Below, piece by piece: positions 27,781-36,517 of a DNA stretch of 64,000 bases. Source of the stretch: Acinetobacter geminorum (lineage in GTDB: Bacteria > Pseudomonadota > Gammaproteobacteria > Pseudomonadales > Moraxellaceae); contig NZ_JABELE010000010.1 in NCBI RefSeq assembly GCF_013009345.1, forward strand, positions 1 through 64,000, in the 5' to 3' direction. Both the position numbers and the translations under genes were made by a program. The notes below the pieces were generated by a model. The model had not been told where the DNA came from, searched no databases, and was given only the letters and a program-made list of their open reading frames with translations. Position 1 is the stretch's first letter. Every line of letters starts with the position of its first letter.

Positions 27781-29775
27781 ATGATTATCCGCTTTGCATC
27801 TCCTTTGTTGAACATATCAATTGGCTTGGCTTTGGCTGGCTTGTCGGGTATGGCATTAGCCAAACCACCTAAACTGGACGCATCAACACTTACGGTGATT
27901 GGTTATCATGAAATTACCGATACTAAAAATGCATTAATTCCTCAATATGCAGTAACGACGCAACAATTTACACAGCATGTTGAATGGCTGCAAAAAAATG
28001 GATTCCATTTTATTACGGTTGATCAGTTGATCCGTGCTCATCAAGGTAAATTTCAACTGCCTACAAAACCTGTTCTATTAACTGTAGACGACGGTTATCA
28101 ATCTTTTTATCAAAATGCTTATCCTGTCATTAAAGCTAAAAAAATCCCTGTTGTCCTTGCAGTGGTTGGTTCATGGTTAGAGCCAAAAGCAGGGCAGAAA
28201 GTCGATTTTTCAGGGGAAGAAATTCCACGCGATAAAATCTTAAGCTGGCCTGAGCTGAAAGAAATGCAAGATAGTGGCTTTGTAGAGATTGCAAGCCATA
28301 GCTACCATTTGCACCGCGGTATTACAGGCAATCCACAAGGCAACTCTGAACCTGCTGCAACAACTCGTTTTTATGACGCTAAAACTCAAACTTATGAAAA
28401 CGATGAACAGTATCAATCACGTATCTATAATGACTTAAAGAAAAATAACGAATTACTCAAAGCTCATGGCTTGCGTTCACCACGTATTATGGTCTGGCCT
28501 TATGGTCGCTATAATATGCAAACAGTTCAAATTGCTAAAAAGCTTGGTATGCCAATTACCATTACACTTGATGATGGGGCAGACCACGCAAAACAATCTC
28601 TTCAAAATATGAGCCGTATTTTGGTAGAAGGCGATATGACGACTGATGATTTGGCTCAAGAAATTAAAAATCGTGAATTGAATTTAACGGATAACAACCG
28701 TCCGCAAAAAATTATGCATGTCGATCTGGACTATATTTATGACCCGGATCCGAAACAGCAAGAACGTAATTTAGGTCATTTGTTAGACCGAATTAATGCG
28801 ATGGGTGTAAATACTGTCTATTTACAAGCATTTTCAGATCCAGATGCGAATGGCTCTGCTGATATGGTGTATTTTCCGAACCGCCATATTCCAATGCGTG
28901 CTGACTTGTTTAACCGTGTTGCATGGCAAATTCAAACGCGTACGCCTGTAAGTCGTATTTATGCGTGGATGCCTTTATTGGCATGGGAACTACCAAAAAC
29001 TGATCCAGTTTCTAAAGACTTAGTTGTGACAGAACAGGCAAAATCCGGTGAACACCTTAATATGGGTTATATCCGTTTAAGTCCATTTTCACCAGAGGCG
29101 CGCCAAACTATTCGCGAGATTTATCAAGATTTGGCGAAGTCATCTTCATTTAACGGCATTTTATTCCATGATGATGTCACCTTATCTGACTATGAAGATG
29201 CAAGCCCAGAAGCATTAAAAGCCTATGCAAAACAAGGCTTGCCAACAGATTTGGCAAAAATCCGTGATAACGACCAAGATTTGCAAAAATGGACGGCATA
29301 TAAGACAAAATATCTAGATGATTTTGCAATGCAACTCGTTGATGACGTGCGACAATATGAACCGTTCTTGCTCACCGCACGTAACTTATACGCGCAAGTT
29401 GCTTTAAAACCATATGCAGAAAACTGGTATTCACAATCGCTTGAAGAGTCATTAAAACGTTATGATTTTACGGCTATTATGGCAATGCCTTATATGGAAC
29501 AGGTAGATAATGCTGATCAGTTCTATAAAGATATGGTTGATCGCGTGAAACAATATCCAAATGGCATGAAGAAAACCGTTTTTGAATTACAGGCAACCGA
29601 TTGGCGTAAAAACGAAAAGGTACCTTCAGCTGAAATGGCAGCAACAATTCATTCTCTTTATCAGCAAGGTGTAATGCATGTCGGATATTACCCAGATGAC
29701 CCAATTAAAGATCATCCGGATGTGGACACTATGCATAAAGCATTTGCTGAAAAATCATCTCGTCTTGTGCCGTAG
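27781..29775 (+). CDS. pgaB: Poly-beta-1,6-N-acetylglucosamine N-deacetylase
   Basis: A 664-residue periplasmic enzyme that partly deacetylates poly-N-acetylglucosamine so it can leave the cell. The NodB-type deacetylase domain (about 35-290) has TVDDGY with the catalytic/metal aspartates and SHSYHLH with the metal histidines; the C-terminal half (about 315-640) is the hydrolase-like PgaB domain starting MHVDLDYIYDPDP. The N-terminus is a signal peptide ending in ALA with no cysteine, so unlike E. coli PgaB it is not a lipoprotein. First gene of pgaBCD; no pgaA precedes it. ATG at 27781 is preferred over TTG at 27760. Confidence 0.9.
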   Translation: MIIRFASPLLNISIGLALAGLSGMALAKPPKLDASTLTVIGYHEITDTKNALIPQYAVTTQQFTQHVEWLQKNGFHFITVDQLIRAHQGKFQLPTKPVLLTVDDGYQSFYQNAYPVIKAKKIPVVLAVVGSWLEPKAGQKVDFSGEEIPRDKILSWPELKEMQDSGFVEIASHSYHLHRGITGNPQGNSEPAATTRFYDAKTQTYENDEQYQSRIYNDLKKNNELLKAHGLRSPRIMVWPYGRYNMQTVQIAKKLGMPITITLDDGADHAKQSLQNMSRILVEGDMTTDDLAQEIKNRELNLTDNNRPQKIMHVDLDYIYDPDPKQQERNLGHLLDRINAMGVNTVYLQAFSDPDANGSADMVYFPNRHIPMRADLFNRVAWQIQTRTPVSRIYAWMPLLAWELPKTDPVSKDLVVTEQAKSGEHLNMGYIRLSPFSPEARQTIREIYQDLAKSSSFNGILFHDDVTLSDYEDASPEALKAYAKQGLPTDLAKIRDNDQDLQKWTAYKTKYLDDFAMQLVDDVRQYEPFLLTARNLYAQVALKPYAENWYSQSLEESLKRYDFTAIMAMPYMEQVDNADQFYKDMVDRVKQYPNGMKKTVFELQATDWRKNEKVPSAEMAATIHSLYQQGVMHVGYYPDDPIKDHPDVDTMHKAFAEKSSRLVP

Positions 29776-29788
29776 TTGAGGCTAAAAC

Positions 29789-31048
29789 ATGACAATCTTT
29801 GCTGCAATATGGTCGCATGCCTTAAAATTCGTTTTCTATTATCCATTATTCATGTCGTATTTATGGATGATTGGCGCGATCATTTTCTATTGGAAAGAAC
29901 GTCAGGCTCCGCCTTACGATCAACCTGCTCCATTAGAGAGTTATCCAAAAGTCGCTGTGTTAATTCCTTGTTTTAATGAAGGGGATAATGCAGAAGAAAC
30001 TATTAGCCATGCGTTAAAACTGGACTATCCTCATTTTGAAGTGATTGCGATTAATGATGGTAGCTCGGACAATACAGGTGAGGTACTCGACCGTTTAGCA
30101 GCACAACATGAAAAACTTCGTGTTGTTCATTTGGCTCAAAACCAAGGTAAAGCCATGGGGTTACAAGCCGGAAGCTTAATGACTGATGCCGAGTTTTTAA
30201 TTGGTATTGATGGCGATGCTTTACTTGATCCTCATGCAGCAAAGTGGATGATTCGTCATTTTCAGGAAAATCCAACAGTTGCAGCTGTGACGGGTAACCC
30301 ACGTATCCGTACTCGCTCAACTTTATTAGGGCGTATTCAGGTTGGTGAGTTTTCTTCGATTGTCGGCATGATTAAACGTGCACAACGTACCTTTGGACGC
30401 TTATTTACCGTATCGGGTGTAATTACGGCTTTTCGTAAGAGCGCTGTTCACCAAGTCGATTATTGGTCACCAAATATGTTGACTGAAGATATCGATATTA
30501 CGTGGAAATTGCAGCGTGCAGGGTGGGACATTCGTTTTGAAACGAATGCCTTAGTCTGGATTTTAATGCCTGAAACTTTAAATGGTTTGTGGAAACAGCG
30601 TTTACGTTGGGCTATGGGTGGGGCACAGGTATTAATTAAAAATATTGATGTGTTCACTAAGCCAAAATTAAATTTTTTATGGCCTTTAATGTTTGAGCTT
30701 TGCTTAACCTTAGTTTGGTCATATTTAATGTTGGCGATGGCTTTATTATGGTTGGTACATTTTATTTTACCGGTCCCTGCTTTAGCCGTTGTGAGCTCTC
30801 CATTTTTACCGTATGGTAGCGGTATTTTATTGGGGGCAACCTGTCTCATTCAGTTTGCTTTAAGCAAATGGATGGATAGTCGTTATGAACCACATCTAGG
30901 AAAAAACTATTTCTGGATGATCTGGTATCCATTGGTCTTTTGGCTAATCACCATCTCGGCAACTATTGTGGCATTTCCAAAAGTTTTAAAACGTGGAGAT
31001 GAGAAACGTGCGCGTTGGGTGAGCCCGGATCGGGGCATTCGTGGATGA
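29789..31048 (+). CDS. pgaC: Poly-beta-1,6-N-acetylglucosamine synthase, glycosyltransferase 2
   Basis: A 419-residue inner-membrane processive glycosyltransferase that polymerises UDP-GlcNAc. The GT2 motifs are in order: INDGSSDN, the DxD in GIDGDA, TEDIDITW and QRLRWAMGG (QxxRW), with an N-terminal helix pair and three or more C-terminal helices. This matches PgaC. It begins 13 bp after pgaB and is followed by pgaD after 83 bp. Confidence 0.93.
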   Translation: MTIFAAIWSHALKFVFYYPLFMSYLWMIGAIIFYWKERQAPPYDQPAPLESYPKVAVLIPCFNEGDNAEETISHALKLDYPHFEVIAINDGSSDNTGEVLDRLAAQHEKLRVVHLAQNQGKAMGLQAGSLMTDAEFLIGIDGDALLDPHAAKWMIRHFQENPTVAAVTGNPRIRTRSTLLGRIQVGEFSSIVGMIKRAQRTFGRLFTVSGVITAFRKSAVHQVDYWSPNMLTEDIDITWKLQRAGWDIRFETNALVWILMPETLNGLWKQRLRWAMGGAQVLIKNIDVFTKPKLNFLWPLMFELCLTLVWSYLMLAMALLWLVHFILPVPALAVVSSPFLPYGSGILLGATCLIQFALSKWMDSRYEPHLGKNYFWMIWYPLVFWLITISATIVAFPKVLKRGDEKRARWVSPDRGIRG

Positions 31049-31131
31049 AATGCAAGAGTCATGAGATTTTAAAGATCGTGCTGTATTGATGTCTGGGGAA
31101 AACCGCAACACTTCGTTAGGTAAAGAGAGAA

Positions 31132-31551
31132 ATGAAGACAAATTCGTTGATTATTGATTTACGCCGTCAATTACCATGGCATAAACGCTATGCTTCTACA
31201 ACAAGCACGGCCATGATGTGGGCGGTTTGGTTGTTGCTGTGGCGTCCATTTGTACTGATCTGGGTATTGGCTGAACTCCAAAAAACACATTTAGTTCACC
31301 GTTTGTTTAGTGCTTTTGGTGTAGGCATTGAACATGGCATTACCGCATTAATTGGCTGTGCAATTTGTTTATTATTGTGGAGTCATGTGCTGCCTGAGCA
31401 TCGTGTTGGCGGTAATGCGCTTAAAGCAAAACAGACAGATGATTATGCGCGCTATTTTGATTTACCTGAACATGAAATTGAGCAGGGACGTAGTCAGAAA
31501 ATTACAGTCATTCACCATGATGAACTAGGTAAAATCATTAGAGTTGAATAA
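31132..31551 (+). CDS. pgaD: PgaD, poly-N-acetylglucosamine synthase auxiliary subunit
   Basis: A 139-residue small inner-membrane protein with two hydrophobic helices (about 24-48 and 64-86) and a cytoplasmic tail, the expected layout of PgaD. In E. coli PgaD binds PgaC and is needed for c-di-GMP-stimulated polymerisation. Identification relies on position after pgaC, size and topology, since PgaD sequences are poorly conserved. Confidence 0.8.
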   Translation: MKTNSLIIDLRRQLPWHKRYASTTSTAMMWAVWLLLWRPFVLIWVLAELQKTHLVHRLFSAFGVGIEHGITALIGCAICLLLWSHVLPEHRVGGNALKAKQTDDYARYFDLPEHEIEQGRSQKITVIHHDELGKIIRVE

Positions 31552-31562
31552 AGCATATTAAT

Positions 31563-31596
31563 GAAAAAAAGCCCGCATCATGTGGCCTTTTTTTAC
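31563..31596 (+). terminator. Probable terminator after pgaD
   Basis: A-rich then GCCCGCA on the left and TGTGGCC then seven T residues on the right form an imperfect hairpin 12 bp after the pgaD stop codon. It needs bulged bases, so confidence is modest. Confidence 0.45.
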
Positions 31597-31653
31597 ACTA
31601 ATTTCGCTATATCCATAAGTTTTAAACTGTAGAGTGCAGTGCTTGTGCAGGTA

Positions 31654-32442
31654 TTATTTACCTTTGAAAACAGGAGGTCTTTTTTGCAACATGGCAAAAA
31701 CACCTTCTTGAACATCTTCTGTGGTGAGCAATGGTTGAAGATGGCTTTGCAATTGCTTAAAGGCAACCTCGTACCCTTCGTTAATAGCTTCGCGAGCAGA
31801 GGCGAGAGTCGCTTTTACAGCAAGAGGAGCAGCTTGCGCAACATGTTCAGCAAGTTCTATTGCACGGTTGAGCTGAGAGCCTTCTGGGCATATTTCGGTA
31901 ATCAGGTTCATGTCAAATGCTGCTTTTGCATCGAAAGAGTCACCAGTGAGTAAATAACGCATGGCTTTGGCCCAACCTGCGGCTTGAATAAAACGTGCAG
32001 TTGCTCCGCCAAAAGGTAAGATGCCACGTTGAACTTCCATTTGAGCAAATTGGGTATTTTCACTCGCAATCGCAATATCTGCGTTGAGAAATAGTTCTAT
32101 ACCAGCGGTGTAACAATAACCTTGTACCGCTACTATCAAAGGTTTACTGAGCTTTTGGCCGATTGTGCCCCAAGGGTTAATCTCATTTTCACTAAAATCA
32201 AAAACACCTGTAGCGAGTTTAGGTTGTAACTCAACTAGGTCTAAACCAGCTGTAAAATGATCCCCATGAGCAAAAATAACCGCGCAGCGCAGGGCATCAT
32301 TATTTTCATATTCAGTGAGTGCTAGTGATAAGTCTTTGATCATGTGACTATCAAAAGCATTACGTTTTGCTGCCCGATCTAGACCAATTAAAAAAATATG
32401 CCCGCGAGTTTCACGGCTGACTTTTCCTTCTTGATTTGACAT
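31654..32442 (-). CDS. Enoyl-CoA hydratase/isomerase (crotonase) family protein
   Basis: A 262-residue crotonase-fold protein. The oxyanion-hole loops are HFTAGLDL (about 61-68) and GYCYTAGIELFLNADIAIAS (near 110-130), and FAQMEVQRGILPFGGATARF matches the substrate-pocket helix. Such enzymes hydrate, isomerise or cleave acyl-CoA thioesters in fatty-acid or aromatic catabolism. The exact reaction is not clear, because the general-base glutamates cannot be assigned with confidence. Convergent with pgaD, and no pathway partners are next to it. Confidence 0.8.
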   Translation of the reverse strand: MSNQEGKVSRETRGHIFLIGLDRAAKRNAFDSHMIKDLSLALTEYENNDALRCAVIFAHGDHFTAGLDLVELQPKLATGVFDFSENEINPWGTIGQKLSKPLIVAVQGYCYTAGIELFLNADIAIASENTQFAQMEVQRGILPFGGATARFIQAAGWAKAMRYLLTGDSFDAKAAFDMNLITEICPEGSQLNRAIELAEHVAQAAPLAVKATLASAREAINEGYEVAFKQLQSHLQPLLTTEDVQEGVFAMLQKRPPVFKGK

Positions 32443-32688
32443 ATTGTCATGCTCTTTATTCGTCTTTAATCATGTTTTAAACAATCATTTAAAAACTAGC
32501 AAATATAATTTGTTGATGACTCGATCAGTATTTGTTTTGTCTGTGTATTGAGATAAATCGACAGCATTAGAAAAGAGTAAAACCTCAGACAACCTTAATT
32601 TCCATTATTTATTTAAATTAGCAGTTTGCTTCGCTTTATATTTTTCTCATAATACCTCGTCAAATTGATCTCAATAAGCAGCTGTTTT

Positions 32689-33279
32689 ATGTCACCTCTA
32701 GAAATCTTTGCGGTCTTGATTAGCCTGATTGGAGTCGGATTAACGGTAATCCGTAATATGTGGTGTTGGCTGTTTAATTTCTTTGCCTTTGTTTTATATG
32801 CCTATTTGTTTTACGAATTTAAGCTATATGGCGAAACGATTTTGCAGTTCTTTTTTATGGTGGTAAATTTTTATGGCTTTTACTACTGGCTTAAAAGAAA
32901 GCAGCAAGATCACGATATTCGAATTGAACCGATTGCAGTTCAAACCGCTGTCATCCAAATGACCATTGCCGCGGTAGGTGGCTTGCTTTTTGGCTTAATT
33001 CTTAAAAACTTTACCGATGCAGCAGTGCCTATGCTCGACTCTCAACTTGCAGCATTTAGTTTGCTTGCAACGTATTGGACCAGCCGAAAACATATTGCGA
33101 CTTGGGTACTTTGGGTATTTGTCGACATTATTTATGTCGGTATGTTCATCTATAAAGATTTATTTTTAACAGCCGCTTTGTATGCAGCATTTGTTTTGAT
33201 GGCAGCTTATGGTTGGTATCAATGGGAAAAGGTTAAAAGAAAGCAGATTGATAATATAGATCTGAAAAAATCTGTTTGA
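32689..33279 (+). CDS. pnuC: PnuC-type nicotinamide riboside transporter
   Basis: A 196-residue inner-membrane protein of about seven helices in the PnuC/SWEET-like fold. The tryptophan- and aromatic-rich motifs MWCWLFNFFAFVLYAYLFYEF and VVNFYGFYYWLKRKQ are typical, as is TYWTSRKHIATWVLW later on. PnuC takes up nicotinamide riboside for NAD salvage by facilitated diffusion; relatives carry thiamine or riboflavin. The ATG at 32689 lacks a strong ribosome site and a TTG at 32665 is an alternative. No nearby thiamine or riboflavin riboswitch was seen. Confidence 0.82.
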   Translation: MSPLEIFAVLISLIGVGLTVIRNMWCWLFNFFAFVLYAYLFYEFKLYGETILQFFFMVVNFYGFYYWLKRKQQDHDIRIEPIAVQTAVIQMTIAAVGGLLFGLILKNFTDAAVPMLDSQLAAFSLLATYWTSRKHIATWVLWVFVDIIYVGMFIYKDLFLTAALYAAFVLMAAYGWYQWEKVKRKQIDNIDLKKSV

Positions 33280-33325
33280 TTTATGAGAAAATATTAAAAC
33301 AATAATCCTCTTTGGAAATTATTTG

Positions 33326-33925
33326 ATGACTCATACTTTAAAAAAACTTTTATTTTGTTTATTTCTTTGTTCTGGATATGCAAATGCTCAGGTTAATGCT
33401 GTACCTTTAAATCAGCTCGGTAAATTACCTGATTCATGTCAGAAAGATGAACCTGTTGAAAATAATAAATTAGTTATACAGTCCTCACAGGTAAAAATAC
33501 AAAGCTATTCTTGCTTTATGCCTAATATAGCTGATGCGCTAGGGTATAGTGTATTTGCTATCAATTTAGATAAAAATAAAACCTATTATTTTAAAGCGCA
33601 AACTCAGGATATATCCTCAATAGCTGGCCAGACCATACATAAAATTGATTCTGAAACCTTTGCTATAGACAATTATCAGGAGCGTGGTGGAAATTTCATT
33701 ATTTTTTGGATAGCGGACTGGTCAAATATTTATACACAAGATATTTCTTATTATACGGATGATGAAACTTCCATAGATAGCTCTATTAAAGACAAACAGA
33801 TTTATTTACAGAAGAAAAAATATTTGGATAATACCAAAACTACAAAAGTTGGATCTCCCTTAATCATTATGAAAGACAAACAAAAAGGTTTGATCATCAA
33901 TAAGAGTAAGGCACAAAACTTTTAA
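33326..33925 (+). CDS. Hypothetical secreted protein, AT-rich gene
   Basis: A 199-residue protein I do not recognise. Residues 1-22 are a signal peptide ending ANA, and the mature form starts QVNAVPL. It has few cysteines (one pair after the signal peptide), and its sequence is rich in Lys, Asn, Ile, Ser and Asp with predicted beta strands. The gene is clearly more AT-rich than its neighbours. The following gene starts its mature part with the closely similar QVNIKPL, so the two probably share origin or sorting. ATG at 33326 is chosen over TTG at 33323. Confidence 0.7.
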   Translation: MTHTLKKLLFCLFLCSGYANAQVNAVPLNQLGKLPDSCQKDEPVENNKLVIQSSQVKIQSYSCFMPNIADALGYSVFAINLDKNKTYYFKAQTQDISSIAGQTIHKIDSETFAIDNYQERGGNFIIFWIADWSNIYTQDISYYTDDETSIDSSIKDKQIYLQKKKYLDNTKTTKVGSPLIIMKDKQKGLIINKSKAQNF

Positions 33926-33946
33926 ATAATTAATTTCTGGATTTTT

Positions 33947-34414
33947 ATGAAAAATTTAACTCATATATTTTTATTTTGTATTGGTTTCTTAGTAGCAACG
34001 ACCTCTTATGCGCAAGTAAATATTAAACCTTTATGGCATGGTAAAGTATTGAACAGTTTTGATATTCCTTTAAATAACCTGAAAAAGCCAAAGCAGGTTA
34101 TTAAAGGTGAGGCTGATGAATGCAATGGTGGTTATTTTCCAGATCAATGGGTATATGAAGATGGAGTGATACTCTCTACGGGATCTTTAGATAAGGTATA
34201 TGTAAGCCAGCAAAATGGTCTAAAGTATGGTTCTCGATTATTTAATCATTTAACTACCGAGAATGAGTTTAAAAAGTTTTTTGGTAAGCAAATAGTTATA
34301 TCTGAAAATCATACTTACTCTATATTTCCTTGGGAAGGTAGTAATGATGGCTTACATTTTCATTTCCGTAATGGAAAATTACACTACTATACGCACTCTA
34401 TTGATGACTGCTAA
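33947..34414 (+). CDS. Hypothetical secreted protein, AT-rich gene
   Basis: A 155-residue protein without a recognised family. Signal peptide 1-22 ends in SYA, then QVNIKPLWHG. Two cysteines remain in the mature chain (in ADEC and the C-terminal DDC) and could form one disulfide. Histidine- and tyrosine-rich stretch HFHFRNGKLHYYTH lies near the end. It starts 21 bp after the previous gene and is 22 bp before the next, consistent with a three-gene operon of unknown role. Confidence 0.7.
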   Translation: MKNLTHIFLFCIGFLVATTSYAQVNIKPLWHGKVLNSFDIPLNNLKKPKQVIKGEADECNGGYFPDQWVYEDGVILSTGSLDKVYVSQQNGLKYGSRLFNHLTTENEFKKFFGKQIVISENHTYSIFPWEGSNDGLHFHFRNGKLHYYTHSIDDC

Positions 34415-34436
34415 TGATTAACCTTTAAGAATAACC

Positions 34437-34736
34437 ATGATCCTGGATTTAGTCATATATAAGCAGCAACAGTTTGATGTGATGGCCCAAAAAATTATGG
34501 CCGAGCCTGCAAAATATATAGATTTTAATTCTGTATCTGATTTTTATAACGCTGCGTGGCTCAACGGTTTTCCACAAGGTACTCAGGTCTCTGCGACAGG
34601 TTTAGATGATGGTGCTGAAGAGTTTTATGCAGTTATTCAGTTTAAAAAACAGTATTTAAGATTTGATATTAAAGAAAATAATTCGACAATTATCTTTAAA
34701 GATATGAATGGGAACGTTTTAAAAAGTAACTTTTAA
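34437..34736 (+). CDS. Small hypothetical protein, AT-rich gene
   Basis: A 99-residue protein without a signal peptide and without a family I know. The sequence has an amphipathic N-terminal helix with QQQFDVMAQKIM and a beta-rich C-terminal half ending IIFKDMNGNVLKS. It is the last of three AT-rich genes and the only one expected to stay in the cytoplasm. Its ribosome site is weak. An immunity or chaperone partner for the two secreted proteins is conceivable but not supported by homology. Confidence 0.55.
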   Translation: MILDLVIYKQQQFDVMAQKIMAEPAKYIDFNSVSDFYNAAWLNGFPQGTQVSATGLDDGAEEFYAVIQFKKQYLRFDIKENNSTIIFKDMNGNVLKSNF

Positions 34737-34753
34737 CTTATGAAATAAAATCT

Positions 34754-34784
34754 AAAAAAAAGCGACTTAACGTCGCTTTTTTTT
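34754..34784. terminator. Bidirectional terminator between convergent genes
   Basis: GCGAC (34762-34766) pairs with GTCGC (34772-34776), extended by A and T runs on both sides. It can end the rightward three-gene run, and it overlaps the end of the leftward IclR gene. Confidence 0.85.
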
Positions 34785-35604
34785 AATAAATAAATTTGGA
34801 AATTTTATTCGCTGTTTCAAGAACTAGGTTTGCGATATCTTCTTTAAATGTTCTTTCATCATAAGTGGTAATTGGACAACTTACAGAGATAACAGCGACC
34901 ATTTTACCATTTGACTGTTTAAAAATAGGCGCCGCGCACGCTGCCATATCATGATTGTAATGACCCCAGCTCATCATGGTTTTTTGAGTTTTTACATAAG
35001 AAAGTCTTTGCAATAAAGCTTTTAAATTGGTTGGCGTCAGTTCAGAGAAACTGTCCCAATCGCTAAAATTGCGGTAACGCTGACGTACTTCAGTTTCAGG
35101 TAAATCAGATAAAAGCATTTGACCAATGACGGTTGCATGGGCAGGCCAGCGAGTTCCTAAACTAATGTTGCTCGTAAAGGTTCCCATCGACTGGATATTA
35201 TTTACAAAGACAATATGAGTGCCTTCTAAAATAGAAAGATGTACCGCAAGTTTGGTGTGGTCACGTAGTTCTTTCATTAAAGGTGTCGATAAATCAAGTA
35301 ATGAAAGTTTAGATAAACTGTTAAAACCAAGTTCCATGACTTTGGAATCGAGAGCATAAGTTTTTTGAGATGCTTTTCTTAAATAACCGCAAGATTCGAG
35401 TGTATAAATCAGACGAAATGCACTAGAACGGTTCACTTCTAAAATTTCAGCAATTTCTGTAATGGTCATTTCTTGCGCTTGTTGATTAAATGCTTGCAAG
35501 ATAGCTAAACCCCGTACAAGTCCGGGAACTAAATATCGGTCATCATTTTTTGTTGTTTCCGATTCGTGCGAATCTTCTTCAATTGCTATGCTCATTCGTG
35601 TCAT
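34783..35604 (-). CDS. IclR-family transcriptional regulator
   Basis: A regulator of about 273 residues. The N-terminal winged helix (about 25-85) contains GLVRGLAILQAF and TITEIAEILEVNRSSAFRLIYTLESCGYL, the IclR signature, and the C-terminal effector domain has LGTRWPAHATVIGQMLL and AAPIFKQSNGKMVAVISVSCP. It is divergent from the thirteen-gene catabolic run with 264 bp between starts and is probably its effector-responsive activator or repressor. Two close ATG codons (35604 and 35595) both fit the AGGA site. Confidence 0.85.
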   Translation of the reverse strand: MTRMSIAIEEDSHESETTKNDDRYLVPGLVRGLAILQAFNQQAQEMTITEIAEILEVNRSSAFRLIYTLESCGYLRKASQKTYALDSKVMELGFNSLSKLSLLDLSTPLMKELRDHTKLAVHLSILEGTHIVFVNNIQSMGTFTSNISLGTRWPAHATVIGQMLLSDLPETEVRQRYRNFSDWDSFSELTPTNLKALLQRLSYVKTQKTMMSWGHYNHDMAACAAPIFKQSNGKMVAVISVSCPITTYDERTFKEDIANLVLETANKISKFIY

Positions 35605-35704
35605 TTTCCTATAAATAAAACATGATTCAATTTGGGGCATGCTGCTTTATTTTATAACTATTGTAATTGTTAAAAATGCATAAAACAATTTTTATATTTA
35701 AAAC

Positions 35705-35731
35705 TTTGTTTCCTTCTTGAAACGTAACAAA
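35705..35731. promoter_or_regulatory. Candidate IclR operator in the divergent region
   Basis: GTTTC at 35708-35712 and GAAAC at 35719-35723 form a short dyad with a six-base spacer, and the outer TTTGTT (35705-35710) matches AACAAA (35726-35731). A second dyad, GTTTT-N6-AAAAC, lies at 35835-35850 just before the ferredoxin gene. Both lie between IclR and its likely target. Arms are short, so this is suggestive. Confidence 0.35.
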
Positions 35732-35868
35732 ATATTTAAAAATTAATAAGACAATGAATTTTATATTTATTTTTACTTTGACAAAAAATGATCAAGGGGA
35801 TTATGCTTAGCTTGTGTTTTGAAAATCAAATTATGTTTTGTATATAAAACAAAATGAGGACGCAAGGT

Positions 35869-36174
35869 ATGAGTTGGATCTCAGTTTGTCAGCAGGGTGA
35901 CGTTAGCGAAGATGAGCCGAAAGCCATCGAAGTTGAAGGGAAAAAAATAGGCGTATTTTTCGTCGATGAAAATTACTTTGCTATCGAAAATGTTTGCCCT
36001 CATGCGTATGCCTTATTAACCGAAGGATTTATCGAAGATCAGACTGTTGAATGTCCATTGCACGAAGCAATTTTTGACATTCAAACAGGTGAGCTAAAAA
36101 GTGGGCCAGGGTGTAGAAACCTATGTACGTACCCAGTTCGTGTTGAAGGACAGGATATTCAAATTCAACTCTAG
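35869..36174 (+). CDS. Rieske-type [2Fe-2S] ferredoxin
   Basis: A 101-residue soluble electron carrier. The Rieske cluster ligands are C43 and H45 (CPH) and C62 and H65 (CPLH), with the expected spacing, and SGPG forms the proline loop. It belongs to the ferredoxin component of ring-hydroxylating dioxygenases, carrying electrons from the flavin reductase (39306-40523) to the oxygenase (36518-37585). The ATG at 35869 has GAGGA eight bases upstream; a start at 35854 would place the ribosome site inside the gene. First gene of the operon. Confidence 0.92.
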   Translation: MSWISVCQQGDVSEDEPKAIEVEGKKIGVFFVDENYFAIENVCPHAYALLTEGFIEDQTVECPLHEAIFDIQTGELKSGPGCRNLCTYPVRVEGQDIQIQL

Positions 36175-36201
36175 TCCTCACATGTACAAGGAAGCAGAAC
36201 A

Positions 36202-36501
36202 ATGAAGACATTTAATGAAAAGTTGGCAAGCTGGATTCATGCAACGCCGGCAACCGAAGCAGGTATCAACAATATTCAAATTCCAGGTCAATCTGAATTG
36301 TTGGTTTGGCAGACACGTTATAAAGAACCAACGCTCTATGAACAGGATTTTGTAAAAAACTTGATTCAGGCATTTTCTGCGGGCGCAACAGAGTTAGATG
36401 ACGTTGTTTCTGCACTTAATAAACAGGGTTTCCGCTGTGAATCTGGTGATGAATGGACTTCTGCAAGCTTTACAGAAGAAATGCAACGTTTAGGTTATTG
36501 A
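36202..36501 (+). CDS. Small protein with recombinase-like helix-turn-helix domain (function unknown)
   Basis: A 99-residue protein between ferredoxin and oxygenase. The first half is a low-complexity, aromatic segment; the second half (about 50-99) has helices with TELDDVVSALNKQGFRCESGDEWTSASFTEEMQRLGY, resembling the helix-turn-helix part of serine recombinases, where the terminal RLGY would lie in the recognition helix. I recall the annotation recombinase-like helix-turn-helix for such operon proteins, but this is unverified. With no catalytic domain it cannot recombine DNA. Its conserved place within the operon suggests a regulator or an oxygenase-assembly factor. Confidence 0.65.
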   Translation: MKTFNEKLASWIHATPATEAGINNIQIPGQSELLVWQTRYKEPTLYEQDFVKNLIQAFSAGATELDDVVSALNKQGFRCESGDEWTSASFTEEMQRLGY

Positions 36502-36517
36502 TTCAGGGAAGAATAAA

